Positions 43,607-52,067 of a DNA stretch of 64,000 nt are shown here, piece after piece (position 1 is the stretch's first letter; every line of letters begins with the position of its first letter). The stretch is from contig CAVRYH010000013.1 in assembly GCA_963725395.1 (NCBI GenBank), positions 1-64,000 on the forward strand. Direction: 5' to 3'. Below the pieces are notes generated by a model. The model worked only from the letters and a program-made list of their open reading frames with translations. It searched no databases and was not told the origin of the DNA. Position numbers and translations under genes: made by a program. Source of the DNA: Bog-756 sp963725395. GTDB taxonomy: Bacteria > Actinomycetota > Acidimicrobiia > Acidimicrobiales > RAAP-2.

Positions 43607-44715
43607 AGTACCTCGACGAGTTCCAGGACCCGCTGCTGGCCCGCCGGCTCTTCGCCGAGATCGAGTCGGCCATCACGCGGCCCTGGTCGCTGATGGAGGT
43701 CTGTGGAGGTCAGACCCATTCGATCATCCGCAACGGGATCGACCAACTGCTCCCCGGCCAGGTCGAGCTCATCCACGGGCCGGGGTGCCCGGTGTGCGTC
43801 ACCCCGCTGGCGATGATCGAGCGCGCGCTCGAGATCGCCGCCCGGCCCGACGTGGTGTTCTGCTCGTTCGGCGACATGCTCCGGGTGCCCGGTCGCGACC
43901 GGGACCTCTCGGCCGTGAAGGCCACCGGCGGCGATGTCCGCATCGTCTATTCGCCTCTCGACGCCGTGGAGATCGCTGAGGCCGAGCCCGATCGCCAGAT
44001 CGTCTTCTTCGGCGTGGGATTCGAGACCACCGCGCCGGCCAACGCCATGGCGGTCCTGCAGGCCCGCGACCGCGGGCTCACCAACTTCTCGATGCTGGTG
44101 AGCCACGTCCTCGTGCCGCCGGCCATCGAGGCGATCCTGACGTCGCCCTTGTCCCGTGTCGATGGGTTCCTGGCCGCCGGGCACGTGTGCTCGGTTATGG
44201 GCACGTGGCAGTACGAGCCGCTGGCCGAGCGGAACCGCGTGCCCATCGTGGTCACCGGATTCGAGCCGCTCGACGTGCTGGACGGCATCCGTCGCTGCGT
44301 GGTGCAGCTGGAGGAGGGCCGGGGCGAGCTCGAGAACGCGTACCCACGGGCCGTGCGTCCGGAGGGGAACCGTGTCGCCCAGGAGGTCCTGTCCGAGGTG
44401 TTCGAGGTGTGCGACCGTTCGTGGCGGGGGATCGGCCTCATCCCGCGGAGCGGGTGGCGCCTCACCCCGGCGTTCGTCGCCTTCGACGCCGAGCGGCGCT
44501 TCGGGGTGGGCGACCTGACCGCGGACGAACCAACCGAGTGCCGGGCGGGCGAGGTCCTCCAGGGTCTGATCAAACCGGACCAGTGCGAGTGGTTCGGGAA
44601 GACGTGCACGCCACGCACGCCCATGGGGGCGACCATGGTGTCGAGCGAGGGCGCCTGCGCGGCCTACCACCAGTACCGCCGCGTGGCCGTTCCTTTGAGC
44701 GTGCGTCGTGGATGA
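43603..44715 (+). CDS. hypD: Hydrogenase maturation protein HypD
   Basis: The 370-residue protein shows all signature blocks: EVCGGQTHSIIRNGIDQLLP (redox Cys), IHGPGCPVCVTPL (paired Cys), FCSFGDMLRVPG, FGVGFETTAPANAM, and GHVCSVMGTWQYEPL. The C-terminal Cys set for the [4Fe-4S] cluster is present (CRAGEVLQG, QCEWFGKTCTPRTPMG, EGACAAYHQY). It starts at GTG 43603 overlapping hypC. HypD with HypC assembles the Fe(CN)2CO group of [NiFe]-hydrogenase. Confidence 0.95.
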   Translation: MKYLDEFQDPLLARRLFAEIESAITRPWSLMEVCGGQTHSIIRNGIDQLLPGQVELIHGPGCPVCVTPLAMIERALEIAARPDVVFCSFGDMLRVPGRDRDLSAVKATGGDVRIVYSPLDAVEIAEAEPDRQIVFFGVGFETTAPANAMAVLQARDRGLTNFSMLVSHVLVPPAIEAILTSPLSRVDGFLAAGHVCSVMGTWQYEPLAERNRVPIVVTGFEPLDVLDGIRRCVVQLEEGRGELENAYPRAVRPEGNRVAQEVLSEVFEVCDRSWRGIGLIPRSGWRLTPAFVAFDAERRFGVGDLTADEPTECRAGEVLQGLIKPDQCEWFGKTCTPRTPMGATMVSSEGACAAYHQYRRVAVPLSVRRG

Positions 44716-45793
44716 GGCGGCGACCCGACGAGCCACGGCGGCCGCCATCGAGTCCCGGAGCTGCCCCGCACCGGTTCGCTCCACCGGGCGCATCGTCATG
44801 GGCCACGGCGGCGGCGGGCGCCTGTCGGCCGAGCTGATCGACGACGTCTTCCTCCCCGGGTTCGGGAGCGCGGCCGCGGCCGCCACGCCGACCGATGCCG
44901 CCGTGCTCGGCTTGCCGGGCGGGGCCCGGCTGGCGTTCACCACCGACACCTACGTGGTGCAGCCGCTCATCTTCCCCGGCGGCGACATCGGTGAGCTCGC
45001 CGTCTACGGGACGGTCAACGACCTCGCCATGAGCGGTGCGGCCCCGCTCGCCCTGTCGACGGCGTTCGTCCTGGAGGAGGGTCTGGAGATCGATGTGCTC
45101 CGGCAGGTGGCCGCCTCCATGGGCCGGGCGGCCGGGCACGCCGGTGTGGGCCTGGTCACCGGGGACACCAAGGTGGTCGAACGCGGGCACGGGGACGGGC
45201 TCTACGTGAACACGGCCGGCGTCGGTGTCGTGCCCGACGGCGTCGATATCCGGCCCGGACGGGCGACCCCCGGTGACGTCGTCCTGGTGAGCGGGCCGAT
45301 CGGGTTGCACGGGATCGCCGTTTTGAGCCTGCGGGAGGGCCTGGAGTTCGGGACGGACCTCCGCTCGGACACCGCCCCCCTCGCCACCTTGGTGTCCGCC
45401 ATGCTCGAGGTCGACCGGGACCTCCACGTCCTGCGGGACATCACCCGGGGCGGCCTGGCCACGAGCCTGTGCGAACTGGCGGACACGGCCGGCGTCGGAA
45501 TCGAGTTCGACGAGTCGGCCGTCCCTGTACCCGAGGCGGTCCGGGCCGGCTGCGGGTTCCTCGGTCTTGACCCTCTGCACGTCGCCAACGAGGGGAAGCT
45601 GGTTACCTTTGTCCGGCCCGATCGGGCCGCGGCCGTGCTCGACGCCATGTGCGCCGTCCCCGAGGGCAGCGGGAGTGCGGTCATCGGCCGCGTCGTCGAG
45701 GACCACCCCGGCGTGGTGGCGGCGCGGACCGCACTCGGGGCCATGCGGGTGGTCGACCGGCCGCTCGGCGAGCAGCTCCCGCGCATCTGCTGA
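44708..45793 (+). CDS. hypE: Hydrogenase maturation protein HypE
   Basis: The 361-residue PurM/AIR-synthase-like protein has MGHGGGGRLSAELIDDVFLP near the start, TDTYVVQPLIFPGGDIGELA, GTVNDLAMSGAAPLALSTAF and GDTKVVERGHGDGLYVNTAG. The C-terminus is EQLPRIC; the final Cys accepts the carbamoyl group from HypF and is converted to thiocyanate. GTG 44708 overlaps hypD by 8 bases and gives an extra N-terminal tail of about 30 residues before the conserved start. A GC-rich hairpin follows. Confidence 0.95.
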   Translation: MDEAATRRATAAAIESRSCPAPVRSTGRIVMGHGGGGRLSAELIDDVFLPGFGSAAAAATPTDAAVLGLPGGARLAFTTDTYVVQPLIFPGGDIGELAVYGTVNDLAMSGAAPLALSTAFVLEEGLEIDVLRQVAASMGRAAGHAGVGLVTGDTKVVERGHGDGLYVNTAGVGVVPDGVDIRPGRATPGDVVLVSGPIGLHGIAVLSLREGLEFGTDLRSDTAPLATLVSAMLEVDRDLHVLRDITRGGLATSLCELADTAGVGIEFDESAVPVPEAVRAGCGFLGLDPLHVANEGKLVTFVRPDRAAAVLDAMCAVPEGSGSAVIGRVVEDHPGVVAARTALGAMRVVDRPLGEQLPRIC

Positions 45794-45820
45794 CCGCGAA
45801 CGCCTCGCCGGGTCGAGGAG

Positions 45821-45844
45821 CCGGCCGGTATCGGCGTCGGCCGG
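45821..45844. terminator. GC-rich hairpin after hypE
   Basis: CCGGCCG and CGGCCGG pair across a ten-base loop between the convergent hypE and redoxin-like genes. There is no T tract, which is usual for actinobacterial terminators. Confidence 0.45.
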
Positions 45845-45895
45845 TGGTCAACTCCCGAAGGCGCTGCGGAGCGGAGTCGGGGGACCGTGACGCCA

Positions 45896-46354
45896 CTAGC
45901 GCCGTGATCGCTCCAACAGGCGGACGGCGGTCACCTCGTCGAATGGACCGGCGGCACGATCGATGACCTCGCCGCCGCGGCGGACCAGGAAGATCGAGAC
46001 GGTCGCGCGGTCCCTGATGTCGAGGGGTCCGGTGAGCCGGTTGACGTTCCCGTAGACGGTCAGTGTCCGCTGCCGCGCCTCCTGGTCGCGAACACCAGAG
46101 GCCATGCCGCCGTCGATGACCGGTCGCGCGGGTGCCCACCACCGGGCCAGGACAGGAACCTCGTAGAAGCTGAGGTCGTCTGATGCGGCGTGCCTCTCGA
46201 GCCACGGAACCCACGAGTCGATGACGTCCTGCTGCTGGCGGCGGAAGGCCACAAACACCAGGTTGTTGACCCCTTCGAAGGCGTCCGGCACCCATCGCGT
46301 CCGGCCCGTCAGGTCGCGAGCCTCGAGGTGGGGAAAGCGAACGGTGTCAGTCAA
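45896..46354 (-). CDS. Thioredoxin-fold (redoxin-like) protein
   Basis: The coding part of about 152 residues reads RFPHLEARDLTGRTRWVPDA, FEGVNNLVFVAFRRQQQDVI, DSWVPWLERHAASDDLSFYE and closes TVSIFLVRRGGEVIDRAAGP. An ARDLTGR-type lead, NLVFVAFRRQQQ strand-helix and W-V-P-W-L-E with distant similarity to ATP10/AhpC-type folds suggest a thioredoxin-like domain, but the C-x-x-C is missing, so no thiol chemistry can be claimed. TTG 46354 with GAGGGTCGAG upstream is the likely start; similarity does not extend above it. Confidence 0.55.
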   Translation of the reverse strand: MTDTVRFPHLEARDLTGRTRWVPDAFEGVNNLVFVAFRRQQQDVIDSWVPWLERHAASDDLSFYEVPVLARWWAPARPVIDGGMASGVRDQEARQRTLTVYGNVNRLTGPLDIRDRATVSIFLVRRGGEVIDRAAGPFDEVTAVRLLERSRR

Positions 46355-46421
46355 GATCTCGACCCTCGAATGATCAGGCGGCTCGAGCGGCGGATGGCGG
46401 CCCGGTGGCGTCAAGCGGTAT

Positions 46422-46445
46422 CCGGTGCCTGAGCTTAGGCACCGG
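46422..46445. repeat. Perfect 9-bp inverted repeat CCGGTGCCT-N6-AGGCACCGG
   Basis: Arms at 46422-46430 and 46437-46445 around GAGCTT, between two divergent genes. Symmetry suits an operator or a hairpin; no T tract follows on either strand. Confidence 0.7.
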
Positions 46446-46695
46446 CACCGTCGGCTCGGAGGCCCCGGCCGACGACGAGGGGCCCACCGGTCCTGATGGC
46501 CGGAGCCATCCGAGACAAGCTCGCCGGGAATCGCGGCCTCGCTCGGGCGGGAACGGCGAGTGAGATGCCGCAAGTGGATCCTCGCCACGTCCGGGTGGAC
46601 GGCCGCCCTGAAGCGCACAGTCGGGGAAATGGCCGGACCCGGAGCCTTCCCGGTCAGGTCAGGCGGCTCTCCGGGCCGATCGGGCGGACCTGGCC

Positions 46696-46701
46696 TAATG
46701 T
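46696..46701 (+). promoter_or_regulatory. -10 box TAATGT of a leaderless operon
   Basis: TAATGT lies 6 bases before ATG 46708. Confidence 0.7.
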
Positions 46702-46707
46702 TGCGCC

Positions 46708-48534
46708 ATGCCCGGGACAGATCCGACGACGGCGAGCTACGACCCAGACGCCGTCCGCGCCAAGTACCTCAGCGAGCGCGACAAGCGGCTGATCCCCGGG
46801 CGTGCCGACATCCGCGACCTGCGGACCGATGAGCGTTTCGCCCGCTATCGGGACGACCCGTTTACGCCGTTCATCGAGCGTGACCCGGTCGCGGAGGAAG
46901 CCGACGTCGTCATCGTGGGCGGGGGGATCGCCGGGATCCTGGCCGGCGTCCAGCTCCGCAAGGCCGGGGTCGGGCGGATCCGCATCGTCGACCAGGCGGG
47001 TGGCATCGGGGGGACCTGGTACTGGAACCGCTACCCGGGCGTGATGTGCGACGTCGAGTCGTACAGCTACCTGCCCATGCTCGAGGAGCTCGACTACATT
47101 CCCACTCGGCGCTACGCATACGGCGAGGAGATCCTGAGCCACCTCGAGGCCATCGCCGAACGGTTCGATCTGGTGGACGACTCCCTGTTCCACACCGGGG
47201 TGACGCGCGCCGAGTGGGACGAGGACGCGGCCCGGTGGCGGATCCATACCGATCGTGGGGACGAGATCAGCTGCCGCTGGTACGTGCTGGCCGTCGGGAT
47301 CCTCAACCTCCTGAAACTGCCCGCCATCCCGGGCATGGAGGACTTCGCCGGTCGTTCGTTCCATTCGGCCAGGTGGGACTACGGGTACACGGGCGGCGGA
47401 CCCCACGAGCCCCTCACCGGCCTCGAGGGCAAGGTCGTCGCCCTCATCGGGACCGGCGCGACCGGCATCCAGTGCGTGCCGCCGCTGGCCGAGTCGGCCG
47501 AGCACGTCTATGTGTTCCAGCGCACGCCGTCGGCCATCGGCGAGCGGGGGAACCGGCCCACCGACCCCGATTTCGCCCGCGGGCTCGAACCGGGCTGGCA
47601 GCGGGCCCGAATGGACAACTTCCAGGCCATCATCCTGGGTAGGCCCGTCGAGGTCGACCTGGTGGACGACGGGTGGACCCACCACTACGCGGCCGTCCAT
47701 CACCCGCCTCGACGCAAGGGCATGACCGCGGCCGAGTACCTGCGCAGCGCCGAGGAGCTCGACTATTCGATCATGGAGGCGCACCGTCGCCGGGTCGAGG
47801 AGCTGGTGGCCGACCCGGCCACGGCCGAGATCCTCAAGCCGTACTACCGGTACCTGTGCAAGCGGCCATGCTTCCACGACGAGTACCTGTCCGCCTTCAA
47901 CAACCCCAACGTCACGCTCGTCGGCTGCCCTTCGGGGATCGATCGGATCACCGAGCGGGGCCCGGTGGTCGACGGAAAACAGTACGAGGTCGACTGCATC
48001 ATCTACGGCACCGGCTTCGAGGCCGAGCTCACCCCGCTGTACCGTCGCGTCGGCCACGAGATCGTCGGCCGCGGCGGCGTGACCCTGGCCGAGAAGTGGG
48101 CCGGCGGCGCGGCCAGTCTGTTCGGGATGATGAGCCGCGGCTTCCCCAACATGTTCGTGATGCCTGCGCCGGGACAACAGGCGGTGGTCACCGTCAACTA
48201 CACGCAGCTGGCCGTGCTCGGGGCCGAGTTCGTGGGCGGTGCCATCAGGCTGGCCGAGGAACAAGGCGTGGAGTTGCTCGACGTCAGCGCCGAGGCCGAG
48301 GAGGCGTGGACGCAGAAGATCGTCGACTCCTTCGTGGACGCCAGCGCCGTCATGTCCGCCTGCACGCCTTCACGCATCAACAACGAGGGCCACCCCGAGG
48401 CGCTGAACCCCCGCAACGGTAATTACGGACGTGGGATGGGGGACTGGTTCGCCTACCGCGAGCTGCTCGAGCAGTGGCTCGAGGCCGGCCGGCTCGAGGG
48501 CCTGGAGCTCGAGGTCCGGTCACCGGCGTCGTGA
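46708..48534 (+). CDS. Baeyer-Villiger-type flavin monooxygenase
   Basis: The 608-residue protein has an FAD fold VVIVGGGIAGILAGVQLRKA near 67-86, GGIGGTWYWNRYPGVMCDVE and SYSYLP after it, a NADPH fold VVALIGTGATGIQCVPPLAE near 248, and the ring FAGRSFHSARWDYGYTGG in the place of the Baeyer-Villiger fingerprint (F-x-G-x3-H-x3-W), with D after W instead of P. The C-terminal region CIIYGTGFEAELTPLYRRVG is also typical. The N-terminal extension of about 60 residues occurs in cyclic-ketone monooxygenases of the larger subtype. The gene heads an operon with an SDR and an amidohydrolase, a likely ketone-to-lactone/ester breakdown route. Confidence 0.88.
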   Translation: MPGTDPTTASYDPDAVRAKYLSERDKRLIPGRADIRDLRTDERFARYRDDPFTPFIERDPVAEEADVVIVGGGIAGILAGVQLRKAGVGRIRIVDQAGGIGGTWYWNRYPGVMCDVESYSYLPMLEELDYIPTRRYAYGEEILSHLEAIAERFDLVDDSLFHTGVTRAEWDEDAARWRIHTDRGDEISCRWYVLAVGILNLLKLPAIPGMEDFAGRSFHSARWDYGYTGGGPHEPLTGLEGKVVALIGTGATGIQCVPPLAESAEHVYVFQRTPSAIGERGNRPTDPDFARGLEPGWQRARMDNFQAIILGRPVEVDLVDDGWTHHYAAVHHPPRRKGMTAAEYLRSAEELDYSIMEAHRRRVEELVADPATAEILKPYYRYLCKRPCFHDEYLSAFNNPNVTLVGCPSGIDRITERGPVVDGKQYEVDCIIYGTGFEAELTPLYRRVGHEIVGRGGVTLAEKWAGGAASLFGMMSRGFPNMFVMPAPGQQAVVTVNYTQLAVLGAEFVGGAIRLAEEQGVELLDVSAEAEEAWTQKIVDSFVDASAVMSACTPSRINNEGHPEALNPRNGNYGRGMGDWFAYRELLEQWLEAGRLEGLELEVRSPAS

Positions 48535-50195
48535 GCGCACGGCAGCGGGTCGCCGTCGTGACCGGCGGCGGGGGTGGGATCGGGGGAGCGATCGCCGAGG
48601 AACTGGGCCGCGGCGGCTGGTTCGTCGTCACCGTCGACCCCCTCGTGACCCTCGACGGCTCAGAGCAGCTCCCCGAGCCGGAGGAGACAACGGCCGGACG
48701 CATTGTGGCCGCGGGCGGCTCGGCCCAGGCCTCGTCGGCCTCCGTGGCCGACGCCGAGGCGCTCCGTGACCTGTTCCACGAGCTGGTGGACGAGCACGGC
48801 GGGCTCGACGCCGTCGTCAACGTGGCCGGTATCACCCGGCAGACCTACTTCGGCCGGGGCACCGAGGAGGACTGGCTCGCGGTCCTCGCCGTGCACCTCG
48901 GGGGCTACCTCAACGTGCTCGGTGCGGCACTGCCGATCATGGCCGGGGCGGGACAGGGACGCGTCGTCGGTGTCACCTCCGGATCAGGGTGGCGGGCCGC
49001 TGACGCCGGGGCCTACAGCTGTGCCAAGCGGGCCGTCGCCTCCCTCACCTGGCAGCTGGGCCGCCAGCTGCCGCCGGATGTGACCGTCAACGCCATCTCG
49101 CCGATCGCGGCCACCCGGATGGTCGCCGCCGCGGCCGAGCGCGCCCGCAAGGCGGGCCTGACCGGGGTTGGTGGCGGTCTCTCGCTCTTCGCGTCGATGC
49201 CCGGACCCGAGGACCTCGGGCCGCTCGCCGCCCATCTCGTGGGAGACGAGTTCGGGTGGTGCAACGGCCGGGTGCTCTTCGCCGGCGGCTCGGAGGTGGC
49301 TGTGATCGACGAGCCCCGTCTCCTCGAGGTCGTACGCAGCGAGGAGGCGGTCTCACTCGCCAGGGTGCTCGAGACCGTCGTCCCCCGCGCCTTTGCCACG
49401 GCCGAGACCAATCAGGCGAGCGACGGTGGCGGCAATCCACGGTTCGGGCCGGTCTTCGACGAGCCGGCCCCCGCCGAGGTGGCGCCGACGCCCGTGCGGT
49501 CCTGTGCCGTCGTCACCGACCGCCCGGACCTGGCCACGGCGCTCCTCGCCGCGCTCGAGGCCCGATCCGTGACCGGCCACCGCCTCGACGTCGCACACGG
49601 ATTCGGAGGCGCCTCCGATGCGCTGGGCGCCCTCGTGGCGTCCGCCGGTCCGATCGACGCCATCGTGCTCGCGCCCGACGCTGGCCAGATCACCGCAAAC
49701 CGGTCGGGTGACTGGGAGCGGACGCTCGCCGAGCACCGCGGCATCGTGGAGGGCATACACACCGACGCCGGATGGGCCCGGGCGACCGCCGACTATGCCG
49801 CCGCCGACTCCCGTCCGGTGCACCTGGTGACCCTCACCGACGCCACCACCGCGGGGGGTCGGAGCCGGGCGCAGGCCTCGGCGCAGTTCGCACGGGTCGC
49901 CGGCAGCTCGACGGAGGGCCGCGTCACGGCCTTCGCCGTCGGCATCGAAGCTCCCGAAGCCGCTGCGGGCCAACCGGCCGGTGAGCTCGTCGCCCACCTG
50001 CTCGGCCACCCCGAGGCCGCGGCGCTGGCCGGAGCGGAGCTCGTGATCGGTGCAGGATGGATCGGTCTCCGCAGTCACCCCCGGCCGATCGGCAGCATCA
50101 CCTACGGTGGTCCGGCGGTCCCGGGGTGGCTCGACAGCACGCTCCGGGAGATCATCGGTGCCACCTCGGGCCCACCGCACGGGGAGGCCCGGTGA
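48531..50195 (+). CDS. SDR-family protein with a second, degenerate Rossmann domain
   Basis: The 554-residue protein has an N-terminal classical short-chain dehydrogenase: VVTGGGGGIGGAIAEELGRG, NVAGITRQ, VVGVTSGSGW (Ser) and YSCAKRAVASLTWQ (Tyr-x3-Lys). After about residue 285 and a linker, a second Rossmann-like domain follows: SCAVVTDRPDLATALLAALE, DAIVLAPDAGQ, SRAQASAQFARVAGS, without a glycine-rich loop or YxxxK, so it is probably non-catalytic. GTG 48531 overlaps the monooxygenase stop by 4 bases. Such tandem proteins are roughly twice the normal SDR length of about 250. Confidence 0.8.
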   Translation: MSARQRVAVVTGGGGGIGGAIAEELGRGGWFVVTVDPLVTLDGSEQLPEPEETTAGRIVAAGGSAQASSASVADAEALRDLFHELVDEHGGLDAVVNVAGITRQTYFGRGTEEDWLAVLAVHLGGYLNVLGAALPIMAGAGQGRVVGVTSGSGWRAADAGAYSCAKRAVASLTWQLGRQLPPDVTVNAISPIAATRMVAAAAERARKAGLTGVGGGLSLFASMPGPEDLGPLAAHLVGDEFGWCNGRVLFAGGSEVAVIDEPRLLEVVRSEEAVSLARVLETVVPRAFATAETNQASDGGGNPRFGPVFDEPAPAEVAPTPVRSCAVVTDRPDLATALLAALEARSVTGHRLDVAHGFGGASDALGALVASAGPIDAIVLAPDAGQITANRSGDWERTLAEHRGIVEGIHTDAGWARATADYAAADSRPVHLVTLTDATTAGGRSRAQASAQFARVAGSSTEGRVTAFAVGIEAPEAAAGQPAGELVAHLLGHPEAAALAGAELVIGAGWIGLRSHPRPIGSITYGGPAVPGWLDSTLREIIGATSGPPHGEAR

Positions 50196-51058
50196 CCGAC
50201 CGTCCCACCCGTGTCGTCGATGCCCACGTGCACCTCTGGGACCCCTCCCGCACCGACTGGTACCCGTACCTCTCCCGTCCTCCGGCACAGGGTCCCGGCG
50301 ACGCCGCGAGGATGTACCGCCGCTTCGATGCCGACACCTATCGGGCCGAGACGTCCGGGTGGAACGTCGAGAAATTCGTCAACGTCGCCGCCGCGACCGG
50401 CGGCCACTCGGTCGAAGAGACCATCGAGCTCAACGACAACGCGGCTGCCAGCGGTGGTCCCGACGCCATCGTCGGAGGCCTCCCGCCGACCGACTCCGTC
50501 GCCGAGGCCGTCGGGCTCTTGGACCGGCAGATGACCGCTTCACGCTTCCGGGGGGTCCGACCGATGGGCGTCTACGAGGGACCGCTTCCCGATGCCGCGG
50601 TGCTGCGGGCCCTGGAGGAGCGGAGCCTGCTGTTCGAACTGATGTCGCACCCCGACAAACTCCGGGAGGCGGCGGCGCAGCTCGACGGCTTCGACGCCCT
50701 GGTCGTCGTGGTGGAGCACACCGGATGGCCCCGCTCGAAGTCCGACGAGGAGACCGCCCTCTGGCGGGCGGGCATCGACGCGCTGGCCGGGCTCGGTGAC
50801 AACGTCGTGTGCAAGCTCTCGGGCCTGGCCATGCCGCTCATGTCGCTGCGCGTCGACGACTTCGCCCCCTGGCTCGAGTACGCCATCGAGGCCTTCGGCA
50901 CCGATCGCTGCATGTTCGCCAGCAACTTCCCGGTCGACGCCATGTTCGGTACCTTCGACGAGCTCTACGCCACGTTCAGCGCGGTGACGGCGGGCATCGA
51001 CGCTGAATCCCGCGAGAAGCTCTTTGCCGGGAACGCGGAGCGCATTTACCGCTGTTAG
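50192..51058 (+). CDS. Amidohydrolase family protein (amidohydrolase 2)
   Basis: The 288-residue metal-dependent hydrolase has VVDAHVHLWDPSRTDWYPYL at the N-terminus (H-x-H metal ligands), SRFRGVRPMGVYEG, VVVVEHTGWP (His), VCKLSGLAMP and MFASNFPVDAMFGTFDELYA (Asp) at the end. This is the order of amidohydrolase-2 lactonases such as L-fuconolactonase or 2-pyrone-4,6-dicarboxylate hydrolase relatives. GTG 50192 overlaps the SDR gene by 4 bases (GTGA). A lactonase here would open the lactone made by the monooxygenase; an inference from gene order. Confidence 0.85.
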   Translation: MTDRPTRVVDAHVHLWDPSRTDWYPYLSRPPAQGPGDAARMYRRFDADTYRAETSGWNVEKFVNVAAATGGHSVEETIELNDNAAASGGPDAIVGGLPPTDSVAEAVGLLDRQMTASRFRGVRPMGVYEGPLPDAAVLRALEERSLLFELMSHPDKLREAAAQLDGFDALVVVVEHTGWPRSKSDEETALWRAGIDALAGLGDNVVCKLSGLAMPLMSLRVDDFAPWLEYAIEAFGTDRCMFASNFPVDAMFGTFDELYATFSAVTAGIDAESREKLFAGNAERIYRC

Positions 51059-51152
51059 GCGCGTGGCCGGCTCGCCCCTGGAACGGGAGAGAGGGGGGTA
51101 CGAGGTATTCCACGGGGCATAGCTATGGTGTGGCCGTACCGAGGAAGAGGGT

Positions 51153-52067
51153 ATGACGACGGCAATAGGCGTGCGCAACCTGGGCAAGACCTACGGCGAT
51201 AACGTCGCCGTCGGTGACGTGAGTTTCGACGTCAAGCGCGGCCAGGTGTTCGCCTTGCTCGGTCCCAACGGGGCGGGCAAGACCACGACCATCGAGATCC
51301 TCGAGGGATTCAGGCATCGCACCTCGGGACGGGTGGAGACGCTCGGCGTGGACCCGGCCGATCGGAAGACCAAGCGATGGTTGCAGTCGCGCATCGGTGT
51401 CGTCCTCCAGGAGCTGGCCGTCGAGCCCTTCTACTCGGTCCGACAGGTGTTGACCCGCAACGCGGGCTACTACCCGTCGCCGCGGCCGGTCGACGAGGTC
51501 ATCTCGCTGGTCGGACTGGACGAGAAGGCCGACGCCAGGGTGAAGACCCTGTCCGGTGGTCAGCAGCGGAGACTCGATGTCGGGCTCGGCATCGTGGGCA
51601 ATCCCGAGCTCCTGTTCCTCGACGAGCCGACGACCGGGCTCGACCCGTCCGGTCGGCGCGATTCCTGGGACCTGATCAGGCGGCTGGCCTCGGAGGGAAC
51701 CACGGTGCTGTTGACCACCCACTACATGGACGAGGTCGAGGCCCTGGCCGACGAGGTGGCGGTGCTCTCGAACGCACGGATCGTGGCCAGAGGGTCCCCG
51801 GCCTCGCTCGGTGGTCGTGACACCGGGACCGCCACCATCCGGTTCGGCCTCCCTGAGGGGATCGAGGCGGCCGACCTCCCGGTACCGGTCGATGCCGTGC
51901 ACGAAGGACGGATTGAGATCCGCACCGAGGACGAGCTCAGGGTGCTCCACACCCTGAGCGGCTGGGCGCTCGACCGCGGGATCGGCCTGCCGGGGCTGTC
52001 GGTGGCCCGGGTCACCCTGGAGGACGTCTATCTCATGCTCACCAGGGAAGAGGCGGAGGATCGGTGA
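51153..52067 (+). CDS. ABC transporter ATP-binding protein (second DrrA-like pair)
   Basis: The 304-residue ATPase has FALLGPNGAGKTTTIEILEG (Walker A), TLSGGQQRRLDVGLGIVGNP (signature), LLFLDEPTTGLDPSGRRDSW (Walker B), and LLTTHYMDEVEALADEVAVL with the switch His. A C-terminal extension of about 80 residues follows. GAGGAAGAGG precedes the ATG, so unlike its neighbours this gene is led. It overlaps the permease gene by 4 bases. Confidence 0.92.
   Translation: MTTAIGVRNLGKTYGDNVAVGDVSFDVKRGQVFALLGPNGAGKTTTIEILEGFRHRTSGRVETLGVDPADRKTKRWLQSRIGVVLQELAVEPFYSVRQVLTRNAGYYPSPRPVDEVISLVGLDEKADARVKTLSGGQQRRLDVGLGIVGNPELLFLDEPTTGLDPSGRRDSWDLIRRLASEGTTVLLTTHYMDEVEALADEVAVLSNARIVARGSPASLGGRDTGTATIRFGLPEGIEAADLPVPVDAVHEGRIEIRTEDELRVLHTLSGWALDRGIGLPGLSVARVTLEDVYLMLTREEAEDR

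Larger units (their letters stand above)
46355..46707. other. Intergenic stretch with hairpin and leaderless promoter
   Basis: No gene is seen in about 350 bases. It holds a perfect 9-bp inverted repeat (46422-46445) and, at its right end, the -10 box of the monooxygenase operon. Confidence 0.5.
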
